This document shows positions 32,884 through 54,167 of a stretch of 54,167 bases of DNA, piece after piece. Position numbers and translations under genes: made by a program. The first letter of the stretch is position 1; each line of letters starts with the position of its first letter. The stretch is from contig JAVTVZ010000129.1 in NCBI GenBank assembly GCA_032229625.1, positions 1 to 54,167 of the forward strand. The letters run 5' to 3'. The notes beneath the pieces were generated by a model, which ran no database searches, was not told where the DNA came from, and saw nothing but the letters and a program-made list of their open reading frames with translations. This stretch comes from Kineosphaera sp032229625. GTDB taxonomy: Bacteria; Actinomycetota; Actinomycetes; Actinomycetales; Dermatophilaceae.

Positions 32884-33534
32884 TCAGCCGTCGGTGCCGC
32901 GCGGGATGCCGAGGGTGGCGAGCAGGTCCTCGTGCAGCTGGATCCACACGATCTGGCACGACGCGCGGTCGGGGGCGTTGAGCCACGCGGACTCGCCGGC
33001 CTGCACGCGCTCCATCGCCTCGCGGTAGCGCGGCTCGTGCACCCCGAAGCGCGGCAACGCCTCCTCCAGCCGCGTCAGGACCGCATACATCTGTGTGGCG
33101 ATGTCGTCGAGCTCGGCGAGGATCCGGGCGTCCCACTCCCGGTCGCGGTGGTCGTTCTCCGCGAGCCGGTCGGCGGTCGTCGGGCGCAGCTGCCAGTCGG
33201 TGCACGCCTGCCCGTGCCGCCGGTTGAGCGGCAGGAAATCCGCGTGGGCCTGGGCGACGACCGCACGCTGTCGTGTGTCGTCGAGCTCGGCGGCGGTCAG
33301 CCGCTCGCCGTGGGCGCGCCCGGTGTCGCTGAGATACCAGCTCGTCGCGCCGAAGAACTCCGACGACGTCGCCCAGCCGCGCTCCCGGGCCTGGGCGAGC
33401 TCCTCGTGGACGCTGCGGTAGTCCAGCTCGTAGAAGTCGGCGAGCTCGGCCAGCGACGGGCCGCCGAGCACGCGCAGGCCGTGGATGACGAGCAGCGCCG
33501 TCTGCGAACCGGTCGAAGGCACGGACGAGTTCAT
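32884..33534 (-). CDS. Winged-helix-like regulatory protein
   Basis: 216 residues from ATG 33534 (GATGAT 6 nt before it). The N-terminus reads TALLVIHGLRVLGGPSLAELADFYELDYRSVHEELAQARERGWATSS, then SWYLSDTGRAHGERLTA. This is the order of a winged helix-turn-helix with wing, as in PadR/MarR-like proteins. The remaining 130 residues are mainly helical and probably serve dimerisation or ligand sensing. The target is not inferable, although divergent expression beside a DinB gene suggests local control. Confidence 0.68.
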   Translation of the reverse strand: MNSSVPSTGSQTALLVIHGLRVLGGPSLAELADFYELDYRSVHEELAQARERGWATSSEFFGATSWYLSDTGRAHGERLTAAELDDTRQRAVVAQAHADFLPLNRRHGQACTDWQLRPTTADRLAENDHRDREWDARILAELDDIATQMYAVLTRLEEALPRFGVHEPRYREAMERVQAGESAWLNAPDRASCQIVWIQLHEDLLATLGIPRGTDG

Positions 33535-33652
33535 CGCCCCATCATCGCCGCTGCCGTCGCCCACGGGCCTGAGCACACGCCCGCACCTCGGAGCCACACC
33601 GGCCCTCGCCGGGGCCCGCGCCGGCCGAGCCGGGCTGGCTACGGTGGGACGC

Positions 33653-34210
33653 ATGACCCCCAGCGACGCCTTCCTCGAACTCTTCGGCCGCATGCCCGAC
33701 CTCGTGCGGGAGGCCGTCGGCTCCCTCGACGAGCGGCAGCTCGCGCGGCGCATCGACCCCGAGGCCAACACCATCGCCTGGCTCGTGTGGCACCTCGCGC
33801 GGGTCGAGGACGACCACATCAGCGGGGCCGCGGCCGCGCTGGGGCGGCAGGATCTCGCCGCGCAGGCCTTCACGACCGAGCACTACTACGAGCGCTTCGG
33901 GCTGCCCTTCTCGCCCGAGGTGCACGGCTTCGGCATGTCCGTCGGTGACGTCGGCCGCGTCCACGCCCCCGCCGAGCTGCTGATCTCCTACTACCAGGCG
34001 GTGCACGACAAGACGGTGCGCTTCCTGAGCGAGCTGCTCGACTCCGACTGGCAGCGGGTCGTCGACGACGCGTGGGACCCGCCGGTGACGCTGCTCGCGC
34101 GGATCGCCAGCGTGGCGGTCGAGGTCGCCCAGCACGTCGGGCAGGCCGCGCTCATCCGCGGTGTCCTCGAGCGCGAACCCGACGACGAGCGCGGCGGGGA
34201 CGACCTCTGA
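33653..34210 (+). CDS. DinB-superfamily protein, DUF664 type
   Basis: 185 residues forming a four-helix bundle of the DinB/DUF664 (mycothiol-dependent maleylpyruvate isomerase-like) superfamily. Probable metal-binding histidines are in IAWLVWHLARVEDDHI and VEVAQHVGQAALIRG. Members bind a divalent metal, often use mycothiol or bacillithiol as cofactor, and act as thiol-S-transferases; the substrate is unknown. ATG 33653 is preceded at 7 nt by TACGGT, suggesting a leaderless mRNA. Confidence 0.88.
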   Translation: MTPSDAFLELFGRMPDLVREAVGSLDERQLARRIDPEANTIAWLVWHLARVEDDHISGAAAALGRQDLAAQAFTTEHYYERFGLPFSPEVHGFGMSVGDVGRVHAPAELLISYYQAVHDKTVRFLSELLDSDWQRVVDDAWDPPVTLLARIASVAVEVAQHVGQAALIRGVLEREPDDERGGDDL

Positions 34211-34266
34211 TCGGGCCGCGCGCCCGCTGATCGCGCCGCGCGCCCGCTGATCGCGCCGCGCGCCCG
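34207..34266. repeat. 20-bp tandem repeat, three copies
   Basis: CTGATCGGGCCGCGCGCCCG, then CTGATCGCGCCGCGCGCCCG twice, abutting. The first copy contains the DinB stop codon. The units could each form a small GC hairpin and serve as a terminator. Confidence 0.88.
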
Positions 34267-34304
34267 CGGGCCGGCGTCGGGTCGCGGCGCCCGCACCCCC
34301 CAAG

Positions 34305-34332
34305 TAAGGGTCGCCTCACCTGCGGGCAGAAT
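34305..34332 (+). promoter_or_regulatory. DtxR/IdeR-type iron box and -10 of entA
   Basis: TAAGGGTCGCCTCACCT (from 34305) matches the consensus TWAGGTWAGSCTWACCTWA at 14 of its first 17 positions. CAGAAT (34327-34332) lies 6 nt before ATG 34339 and is a good -10 for a leaderless mRNA. The box occupies the -35 area, so a Fe-bound DtxR-family repressor would block the promoter. Confidence 0.68.
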
Positions 34333-34338
34333 GCCGGT

Positions 34339-35136
34339 ATGAGCGAGTCCGCCGCTGGGCGTAGGGCGTTGGTCACCGGAGCCGCGGGCGGCATCGGCCG
34401 CGCCGTCGTCGCCGCGCTGCGCGACAGCGGGTATGACGTCGTCGGCGTCGACCTCGCGGGCGCGCCCGTCGACAGCGCGCCGGCCGACGACGCCACGGCC
34501 GACGGCGCGCCGGCCGACGCCCGGCCCGAGGTGCTCGCCCTCGACGTCACGGACGCCCACGCCGTCGAGGCGCTCGTCGCGCGGCTCGACGCGCAGGCGC
34601 CGATCGAGGCGTTGGTCAACTGCGCGGGGGTGCTCGCGACGGGCCCGGCGCTGGCGATGGGCCCGCAGGAGTGGCAGCGGGTCTTCGCGGTCAACACGAC
34701 CGCGGTGTGCACCGTGTCGACCGCGGTCGCGCGGCGCATGGTCGGTCGGGGCCGCGGGTCGATCGTCACCGTCGGCTCCAACGCGGGCCGCCTGCCGCGG
34801 CACGGCATGGCCGCCTACGGCGCGTCGAAGGCGGCCGCGGCGCTCTTCACCCGGTCGCTGGGCCTGGAAGTGGCGGCCGACGGCATCCGCTGCAACGTCG
34901 TCTCCCCCGGCACGACCCGCACCCCGATGGTCGCCGGGATGCTCGCGGCGTCCGGCGCCGACGAAGCGGGGATCATCGCGGGCGACCTGACGGCCTACAA
35001 GCTGGGGATCCCGACCGGCCGGCTCGCCGAGCCGGACGACATCGCAGGCGTCGTCGCGTTCCTGGTCTCCGACGCGGCGCGGCACGTCACCCTCCAGGAC
35101 ATCGTCGTCGACGGCGGCGCGACCCTGGGCTGCTGA
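34339..35136 (+). CDS. entA: 2,3-dihydro-2,3-dihydroxybenzoate dehydrogenase
   Basis: Short-chain dehydrogenase of 265 residues that makes 2,3-dihydroxybenzoate (DHB), the catechol unit of siderophores, using NAD+. It has the cofactor loop ALVTGAAGGIGRAV, catalytic SNAGRLPRHGMAAYGASKAA (Ser-Tyr-Lys) and the end HVTLQDIVVDGGATLG. That end and KLGIPTGRLAEPDDIA match E. coli EntA (HITLQDIVVDGGSTLG) very closely, separating it from general SDRs. A short Ala/Asp/Pro repeat (APADDATADGAPADA) replaces a surface loop near residue 50. Iron-box control is likely. The partner isochorismatase is convergent, 151 nt away. Confidence 0.94.
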   Translation: MSESAAGRRALVTGAAGGIGRAVVAALRDSGYDVVGVDLAGAPVDSAPADDATADGAPADARPEVLALDVTDAHAVEALVARLDAQAPIEALVNCAGVLATGPALAMGPQEWQRVFAVNTTAVCTVSTAVARRMVGRGRGSIVTVGSNAGRLPRHGMAAYGASKAAAALFTRSLGLEVAADGIRCNVVSPGTTRTPMVAGMLAASGADEAGIIAGDLTAYKLGIPTGRLAEPDDIAGVVAFLVSDAARHVTLQDIVVDGGATLGC

Positions 35137-35287
35137 GCGGGGCCGCTGAGGTCGGGTCCGCTGAGGTCGGGGCTGCTGAGCGGGGCCGCTGAGGGCGCGG
35201 CTCGCGTGTGGAGCCCGTCGCGGCACGTCGACGCGGCCGTGCGACGCGACCCCGACGGGCGATCCCGGCCCGTCTCGCGCCCCAGGC
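35137..35287. terminator. Repetitive spacer and possible terminator between entA and entB
   Basis: GCTGAGGTCGG and GCTGAGCGGGGCC units repeat in 35138-35195. Further on GCCCGTCG (35213-35220) and CGACGGGC (35253-35260) can pair around a 32-nt loop that itself can fold. It is placed between convergent genes; the terminator call is tentative. Confidence 0.4.
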
Positions 35288-35962
35288 TCAGCGGGCGACC
35301 GTGACCGGGGTCGCCGCGACCGGCGCGGCCGTCAGTGCGGCGCTGATCTCGGCGGTGGGCACGAGCTGACCGCAGCGGCCGGCGACATACCGGGCCGCCA
35401 TCTCGTGCTCGGCGGCCCCGAAGTCGGCCATCGCGTCGGCCACGAAGAAGACCTGGATGCCGTCCATGAACGCGACGAGCGCAGTCGTCAGGCAGCCGAT
35501 GTGGGCGTAGACCCCGGTGACGACGAGCTGGTCGCGACCCTGCTGCGTCATGCGTTCGCGCAGGTCGGAGCGGTAGAAGGCGCTGTAGCGCCACTTGGTG
35601 AGCACCTCGTCACCGGCCCGCGGGGCCAGCTCGGGGATGATGTCGGCGGCGCGCTCGTCCTGCAGCCCGGCCCCCCAGAAGTCCGTCAGCAGCGCCCGAT
35701 CGGCCGGGTCCTGCGCGGGCGGCTGCGCGGTGTAGACGACCGGCACGCCGGCCTCGCGGGCTTCGCTGCTCAGGCGGGCCGTGTGGGCGACGGCCGCCTC
35801 GATCTGCGACCCGGGCGCGCGGTCGAAGACCGACACGAAGTGCGCCTGCATGTCGTGGACGAGCAGCACCGCGCGGTCGGGGCGCGGCGACCAGTCGGTG
35901 ACGTTCGCGGTCCGCCACGCGTCGGCGTCGATCGCGTAGGCGTCGATGGTCGGCAGGGCCAT
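35288..35962 (-). CDS. entB: Isochorismatase (EntB/DhbB-type), without carrier domain
   Basis: Hydrolyses isochorismate to 2,3-dihydro-2,3-dihydroxybenzoate and pyruvate, the step before EntA. It matches the E. coli EntB isochorismatase domain along its length: RAVLLVHDMQAHFV (catalytic Asp), VVYTAQPPAQDPADRALL, LTKWRYSAFYRSDLRERM (catalytic Lys), TGVYAHIGCLTTA (catalytic Cys) and DFGAAEHEMAARYVAGRCG. At 224 residues it stops where EntB continues into the aryl carrier domain, so that carrier must be separate or on the NRPS. GAAAGGTG before the ATG is the ribosome binding site. It is the last gene after the transport operon. Confidence 0.95.
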   Translation of the reverse strand: MALPTIDAYAIDADAWRTANVTDWSPRPDRAVLLVHDMQAHFVSVFDRAPGSQIEAAVAHTARLSSEAREAGVPVVYTAQPPAQDPADRALLTDFWGAGLQDERAADIIPELAPRAGDEVLTKWRYSAFYRSDLRERMTQQGRDQLVVTGVYAHIGCLTTALVAFMDGIQVFFVADAMADFGAAEHEMAARYVAGRCGQLVPTAEISAALTAAPVAATPVTVAR

Positions 35963-36074
35963 GTCTCACACCTTTCTGTGCAGGAGGTCTGGGCTGGAGG
36001 GCTGGGCTGGGCTGGGCTGGAGGGCTGGGCTGGAGGGCTGTGCGGGAGTGGCCCGCAGGCGGCGGCCGGGCGGC
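35963..36074. repeat. Tandem CTGGGCTGGAGGG-type repeats between fepC and entB
   Basis: About 35988-36045 consists of GGGCTGGAGGGCTGG and GGGCTGGGCTGG units repeated at least four times. No promoter or iron box is apparent, so entB is probably read through from the transport genes. Confidence 0.75.
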
Positions 36075-36998
36075 TCAGCCTCCGCCGGAGTGGCAGGGCA
36101 CGGGCGTCCCGCCGGGCTTGAGCGCGGGCGGCCGGCCCGGTGTCAGGCCGGCGGGCATTCCGGCGGCGCCCCGGCCCGCGTGCCGGGCCAGCGGCACGAT
36201 GAGCGGCCCGCCGGTCTCGGGGTCGGGCACGACGCGACACGCGAGGCCGAAGACGTCGGCGAGCAGCGCCGCGTCGACGACCTGCGCGGGCGGGCCGGTC
36301 GCGACGATCTGCCCGCCGCTCATGACGACGAGATGGTCGGCATACCGGCAGGCGAGGTTGAGGTCGTGCAGCACCGCGACGAGGGTGCGCCCGCCCTCGG
36401 TGTTGAGCGCGACGCACAGGTCGAGCACGTCGAGCTGGTGGGCGACGTCGAGGTAGGTCGTCGGCTCGTCGAGCAGCAGGATGTCGGTCTCCTGCGCGAG
36501 CGCCATGGCGAGCCAGACGCGCTGGCGTTGGCCGCCGGAGAGTTCGTCGACGCCGCGGTCGGCGAGGGCGCTCACCCCGGTCGCGGCCATCGCGTCGGCG
36601 ATGACCCGCTCGTCGCGGCGGGTCCACTGCCGCAGCAGCCGCTGGTGGGGGTATCGGCCGCGGGCCACGAGGTCGCCGACGGTGATCGCGTCGGGTGCGA
36701 TCGGGGTCTGCGGCAGCAGCCCGAGGCGGCGGGCGGCCTCCTTGCCGGGCAGCCGCGACAGGTCGTCACCGTCGAGCTGCACGACGCCGGCGCGCGGCGC
36801 GAGCACCCGCGCCAGGGCCCGCAGCAGGGTCGACTTGCCGCACGCGTTCGGGCCGATGATGACGGTGAACGCCCCGTCGGGGATGTCGAGGTCGAGCCCG
36901 TCGACGACGACGCGACGCTCGTAGGCGAGAGTCAGCTCCCTCGCCCGCAGCCGCGCCTTCACTGCGGGCCCCGCCTCCTGCGATGGCGCGTCAGCCAT
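36075..36998 (-). CDS. fepC: Siderophore ABC importer, ATPase
   Basis: 307-residue ABC ATPase energising ferric-siderophore import. Walker A is IIGPNACGKSTLLRAL, the Q-loop lies in RLGLLPQTPIAP, the signature is DELSGGQRQRVWLAMALAQ, Walker B is DILLLDEPTTYLD and the switch histidine is VLHDLNLA. This is the FepC/FhuC class. The last ~35 residues are a Pro/Gly-rich tail. It overlaps the preceding permease gene by 8 nt. Confidence 0.95.
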   Translation of the reverse strand: MADAPSQEAGPAVKARLRARELTLAYERRVVVDGLDLDIPDGAFTVIIGPNACGKSTLLRALARVLAPRAGVVQLDGDDLSRLPGKEAARRLGLLPQTPIAPDAITVGDLVARGRYPHQRLLRQWTRRDERVIADAMAATGVSALADRGVDELSGGQRQRVWLAMALAQETDILLLDEPTTYLDVAHQLDVLDLCVALNTEGGRTLVAVLHDLNLACRYADHLVVMSGGQIVATGPPAQVVDAALLADVFGLACRVVPDPETGGPLIVPLARHAGRGAAGMPAGLTPGRPPALKPGGTPVPCHSGGG

Positions 36999-38103
36999 GG
37001 GATCGCCTCCATTCGGCCAGCAGGAGCCAGCACAGATAGACGCCGCCGAGCGAGCCGGTCATCACGCCGACGGGCAGTTGGGTCGGGTCGAGGAGCCGCT
37101 GGGCGAGCAGGTCGCAGACGAGCAGCAGCACGGCGCCCATGAGGGCGGCGCCGGCGAGGCCGGGGCCGGAGCCGCCGGTGAGCCGTCGCGCGAGTTGCGG
37201 CGCGGCGAGGGCGACGAAGGGGATGGGGCCGCCCGCGACGATCGCCATCGCCGTGAGGGCGACCCCGGTGAAGAGCAGCACGATCCGGCTCCGCGACAGG
37301 TGGACGCCGAGGCCGACCGCCCCGTCCTCGCCGAGCTCCATCGCGGACAGCGGCCGGGAGTAGGCGGCGAGCACCGGCACGAGCAGCACGAGGGTGAGCA
37401 CGAGCAGCAGCACCTGCGACCAGACGCGGCCGTTGAGGCTGCCGGTCGTCCACGTGACGGCGACGTGGGCGTCGGCGAATTCGGCGCGCGAGACGAGGAA
37501 GATGTTGGCCGCGATGAGGCCGAAGTTGACGCCGATGCCGACGAGGATCAGCCGGTAGCCGCCCGCCCCGCCGCCGTCTGAGAGCAGGTAGACCGCGATC
37601 GAGGTGAGCAGACCGCCGACGAGCGCCCCGACCGCCACCGAGGCGGCGCCGCCGCCGAGCAGGAGGAGCTGCACGAGCGCGCCGGTCGAGGCGCCGGTCG
37701 TGAAGCCGATGATGTCGGGGCTGCCGAGCGGGTTGCGGGTCTGGCTCTGGAAGATCGCGCCGGCCAGACCGAAGCAGGCGCCGGCGAGCATCGCCGTGAG
37801 CACCCGCGGCAGCCGCAGCGTCTGGACCACGAACTCCTGCTGACTCGACCCGCCCCCGAGCAGCGTCCGGACGACGTCGGCGGGCGCGATCGCGAAGGTC
37901 CCGGTGCCGATGGCGACGACCGCGGCCCCGGCGAGCACGGCGCACATCGCGAGCCCGACGAGCAGCCCCCGCAGCGGCCACCGCACCGCGACGGCCTCGC
38001 CCGGGGTGCGCAGCACGACCTGCGCAGGCGCCCTCCGGGATGCGTGGTCGTCCGACAGCAGCGACGGCTCCGAGGGCGGCCGGCCGGTGCCGAGCAGGCT
38101 CAC
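36991..38103 (-). CDS. fepG: Siderophore ABC importer, permease (FepG-like)
   Basis: FecCD-family permease of 370 residues with about nine to ten hydrophobic helices. Typical stretches are LRLPRVLTAMLAGACFGLAGAIFQSQTRNPLGSPDIIGFTTGAS (family core near residues 105-150), GYRLILVGIGVNF and GGPIPFVALAAPQLARRL (coupling-helix region). GTG 38103 overlaps the stop of the fepD-like gene (GTGA), setting the start. It pairs with the upstream permease as a heterodimer. Confidence 0.95.
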   Translation of the reverse strand: MSLLGTGRPPSEPSLLSDDHASRRAPAQVVLRTPGEAVAVRWPLRGLLVGLAMCAVLAGAAVVAIGTGTFAIAPADVVRTLLGGGSSQQEFVVQTLRLPRVLTAMLAGACFGLAGAIFQSQTRNPLGSPDIIGFTTGASTGALVQLLLLGGGAASVAVGALVGGLLTSIAVYLLSDGGGAGGYRLILVGIGVNFGLIAANIFLVSRAEFADAHVAVTWTTGSLNGRVWSQVLLLVLTLVLLVPVLAAYSRPLSAMELGEDGAVGLGVHLSRSRIVLLFTGVALTAMAIVAGGPIPFVALAAPQLARRLTGGSGPGLAGAALMGAVLLLVCDLLAQRLLDPTQLPVGVMTGSLGGVYLCWLLLAEWRRSHG

Positions 38104-39221
38104 AGCCGGGCCACCTTCCCGCGGCGCACGAGGGCGATGAAGAGCGGCATGCCCAGCAGGGCGGTGACGACGCCGGCCTGCAGTTCGTCCGGCCACAGCA
38201 CGACGCGCCCGACGATGTCGGCGAGCAGCAGCAGCGCGGGCCCGAGCAGCAGACACCACGCGAGGACCCGGCGATTGTCGGGGCCGGCGAGGAGGCGCGC
38301 GGCGTGCGCGACGATGAGCCCGACGAAGCCGATGGGCCCGACGGCCGCGGTCGCCGCGCCGCACAGCACGGTGATGGCCAGGCCGCCCCAGACCCGCACG
38401 ACGCGCGGGTTTGCCCCGAGCGCGCGACCCGCCTCGTCGCCGAGCGCGAGGGCGTTGAGCGGGCCGCCGAGCAGCAGCGCGACGACGAGCCCGACGACGA
38501 AGAACGGCGCGAGCCGCACGACGACCGAGGCGTCCTGCCCCACCAGGGCTCCGGTGCCCCAGTGCTGGAACTGCGTGAACGCCGCCCGGTCGAGGTAGAC
38601 GAGGGCCTGGGTCGTCGAGGCGAGCGCGGCGCTCACGGCCATCCCGGCGAGCGCCAGGCGCGCCGGTGTGACCCCGCCGCCGGTGCGGCTCGCGCCGCCG
38701 AGCAGGTAGACGAGCACGGCCGCGGCAGCGGACCCGGCGAAGGAGAACCACACGAAACCCTGCAGCGACGTCACCTGCAGGAGCACGATCGCGCCCGCGA
38801 TCGCGAAGACGGCGCCGGCCTCGACGCCGAGCAGCCCCGGATCGGCCAGCGGGTTGCGGGTCAGCGCCTGCATGACCGCGCCGGCGACGGCGAGCGCCGC
38901 CCCGACCGCGATGGCGAGCACGGTCCGCGGCACCCGGTAGTCCCATACGATCGCAGAGATCTCTGTGCCTTCAGTCCCGGGGCGCAGCGTGAGGGCTGCC
39001 AGGACGTCACCCGGGGGGATGGCCCGCGAGCCGACGACGAGGCTGAGCCCCACCGCCACCGCGAGCACGACGCCCGTGGCGACCAGGGCAGGCCCGGCGG
39101 CACGGCGGCGTCGCATTGAGGGAGGCGCCGGCGGCCCGCCCGCGTCGGCGCCGTCGCAGGCACCGACGCGGGCGGCGAGCTCCGGGCGCGCGCGCTCACT
39201 GGTGGGCAGGGAGGTCGTCAC
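38100..39221 (-). CDS. fepD: Siderophore ABC importer, permease (FepD-like)
   Basis: FecCD-family permease of 373 residues. After a hydrophilic N-terminus come YRVPRTVLAIAVGAALAVAGAVMQALTRNPLADPGLLGVEAGA, ARLALAGMAVSAAL and AVGPIGFVGLIVAHAARLLAG, the standard blocks, and the end WPDELQAGVVTALLGMPLFIAL (typical ExPxGxxTxxxGxPxF region). It starts 11 nt after the substrate-binding-protein stop and overlaps fepG by 4 nt. Confidence 0.95.
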   Translation of the reverse strand: MTTSLPTSERARPELAARVGACDGADAGGPPAPPSMRRRRAAGPALVATGVVLAVAVGLSLVVGSRAIPPGDVLAALTLRPGTEGTEISAIVWDYRVPRTVLAIAVGAALAVAGAVMQALTRNPLADPGLLGVEAGAVFAIAGAIVLLQVTSLQGFVWFSFAGSAAAAVLVYLLGGASRTGGGVTPARLALAGMAVSAALASTTQALVYLDRAAFTQFQHWGTGALVGQDASVVVRLAPFFVVGLVVALLLGGPLNALALGDEAGRALGANPRVVRVWGGLAITVLCGAATAAVGPIGFVGLIVAHAARLLAGPDNRRVLAWCLLLGPALLLLADIVGRVVLWPDELQAGVVTALLGMPLFIALVRRGKVARL

Positions 39222-39232
39222 CGGTCCACCGG

Positions 39233-40333
39233 TCAGGACGAGGCCGACGGGGTCGAGCTGCCGCCGCTTGCCGAGCTGCCGCCGACGGCGTCAAGGGTCT
39301 GATCGATCTGGTCGACGATCGCGTTCACGCCCTTGTAGCTGTACTGGTAGCTGTACTTCATGTCGTAGACGTGGCCGGCCTTGACGGCGGGCAGCAGCTT
39401 CCAAGCCGACTGGTCGAGCAGCTTGGCGGTGTCGGGGCCGGGCTTGCCGGCCGGGTCGGCGTCGGTGAAGATCGCGGACGTCTTGCCGAGTTGCCCGATC
39501 TGCTCGTAGGAGAGGCGCACGCCGCGGTTCTCCCGCTCGGAGTTCGCGACCGCGGAGAACTTCAGCCCCGCCTTCTCCATCCACAGGCCGGGCCAGGAGA
39601 CGGGCGAGTTGGCGACGAAGCCTTCCGGTCCGCCTTCGACGTAATCCCACGTCGTGCGGGACAGGACGTCGGCGTGCTCGGCCTTGACGGCGGCGATCTT
39701 GGCCTCGAGCTGGGAGGCCTTCTGTGCGGCCTGGGCCTCCTTGCCGACGGCCTGGGCGATCTTGGGCAGCGCGTCGCGGACCTCGGCGGGGTTGTCGGTG
39801 ACCATGAAGACCGTGGGCGCGATCGCGGCGAGCTTGGCGTAGCCGAAGTCCTCGTCGCGGCGCTGGGTGCTGATGATGAGGTCGGGCTTGAGCGCGACGA
39901 GCTGCTCGTAGTTGATCGACATCTCGTTCTCCCCCACCGTCGGGATCGTCGAGAGCTTCTCCCAGTCGGCGGGGGCGTAGTCGCCTTGGGCCTCGGCGAG
40001 CACGCCGACCGGCGTGATGCCGAGGTCGAGCAGCTCGGCGGTCGTGTTGTAGAGGGAGACGACGCGCTGGGGCTGCGTCGGCACCTGCACGTCGCCCTTG
40101 ACGGTCGAGATCGTCTTCGTCGCCGCGGCCGGGGCGCTGGAGCCACCGGTCGAGCCCGCCGTCGCCTCCTGCTGGGCTGCCTGGGTGCTGCCGCACGCCG
40201 CGGTCGCGACGAGGCCGAGGACGGCCAGCGGCGCGACGATCGCGCGCGTGCGTGCCGTGGATCGTGAGCTGGATCGAGAGCTGGATCGGGCGGCGGATCG
40301 GGTGCCGTGGGACGGGCCCGCGGTGGTGCGCAT
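39233..40333 (-). CDS. fepB: Ferric-siderophore-binding lipoprotein
   Basis: Extracytoplasmic solute-binding protein of 366 residues. A long basic N-terminus (Ser/Arg repeats) precedes a hydrophobic stretch and lipobox-like VATAACGST, where the cysteine should be lipidated. The mature part has two helical-backbone lobes: PQRVVSLYNTTAELLDLGITPVGV, LKPDLIISTQRRDEDFGYAKLAAIAPTVF, and a final Ser/Gly-rich tail. ATG 40333 has AGGAG 6 nt upstream. A near-perfect iron box lies ~80 nt ahead, so the four transport genes and probably entB are induced under iron starvation. Confidence 0.94.
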   Translation of the reverse strand: MRTTAGPSHGTRSAARSSSRSSSRSTARTRAIVAPLAVLGLVATAACGSTQAAQQEATAGSTGGSSAPAAATKTISTVKGDVQVPTQPQRVVSLYNTTAELLDLGITPVGVLAEAQGDYAPADWEKLSTIPTVGENEMSINYEQLVALKPDLIISTQRRDEDFGYAKLAAIAPTVFMVTDNPAEVRDALPKIAQAVGKEAQAAQKASQLEAKIAAVKAEHADVLSRTTWDYVEGGPEGFVANSPVSWPGLWMEKAGLKFSAVANSERENRGVRLSYEQIGQLGKTSAIFTDADPAGKPGPDTAKLLDQSAWKLLPAVKAGHVYDMKYSYQYSYKGVNAIVDQIDQTLDAVGGSSASGGSSTPSASS

Positions 40334-40413
40334 GTCGACTCCTGGTGAGTGCTGGATGGGGTGGTGCGGTGCGACGACTTCGACGGCCCGGGAGAGCGCG
40401 CCACGAGGCCGCT

Positions 40414-40428
40414 TTAGGTTAGGCATAC

Positions 40429-40432
<4 letters not shown>
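40414..40432 (-). promoter_or_regulatory. DtxR/IdeR-type iron box of the transport operon
   Basis: TTAGGTTAGGCATACCTAA matches TWAGGTWAGSCTWACCTWA at 18 of 19 positions. It lies in the 95-bp gap before fepB and its right end overlaps the NRPS stop codon (40429-40431). This is the clearest regulatory site in the window: a Fe2+-bound DtxR-family repressor should bind here. Confidence 0.93.

Positions 40433-54167
<13,735 letters not shown>

Noticed and set aside
34207..34266. CRISPR-like array
   Set aside because: The 20-bp units abut directly with no spacers and there are no cas genes; the same holds for all other tandem repeats in the window.

Overview
This window is very GC-rich DNA in which coding frames end almost every codon in G or C. 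GTG starts are common, neighbouring genes often overlap by ATGA or GTGA, and many genes have a -10-like hexamer placed 6-7 nt before the start codon, as expected for leaderless mRNAs. Together with the gene families present (13E12/DUF222 HNH protein, DUF664 DinB protein, encapsulin with a DyP peroxidase, DtxR/IdeR-type iron boxes, CE1758/CE1759 flavin pair) this points to a high-GC actinobacterium, probably of the Micrococcales. The order is an inference. I found no rRNA, tRNA, CRISPR array, integrase or transposase.

Left part (1-9.3 kb): a Rieske oxygenase and a divergent ABM-domain monooxygenase; an ECF sigma factor coupled to a one-pass membrane protein; pyruvate:quinone oxidoreductase (poxB); an FMN reductase with a luciferase-like monooxygenase; an AI-2E-family membrane protein.

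Middle part (9.3-34.2 kb): a DyP peroxidase-encapsulin-PLP lyase run with 4-nt overlaps, followed by a Gfo/Idh/MocA oxidoreductase; argA; kup; a second sigma/membrane-protein pair homologous to the first; a PLP decarboxylase; a DUF222/HNH protein; a DASS anion transporter whose 5' end carries an in-frame TAG; a beta-propeller lactonase; selO; a SulP transporter; an ALO-type oxidase coupled to a D-threonine-aldolase-like enzyme; and small rhodanese, HTH and DinB genes.

Right part (34.3-54.2 kb): a siderophore locus. It has entA (+), entB without its carrier domain (-), a complete Fep-type uptake system in the order substrate-binding protein, permease, permease, ATPase (-), and a giant NRPS gene (-) that runs off the right edge. 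Near-consensus iron boxes lie before entA and before the transport operon. In protein order the NRPS reads ...E-C-A-T-C-A(Ser)-T-E-C-A(N5-hydroxy-Orn)-T-TE. This predicts a mixed catecholate/hydroxamate peptide ending ...D-X - basic residue - D-Ser - hOrn. Isochorismate synthase, DHB-AMP ligase, the aryl carrier protein and an ornithine N-monooxygenase are not in the window.

A recurring feature is short perfect tandem repeats (9-26 bp, 2-5 copies) in intergenic spacers and in disordered linkers or tails of proteins. Coordinates are by reading; no alignment or statistical search was run.
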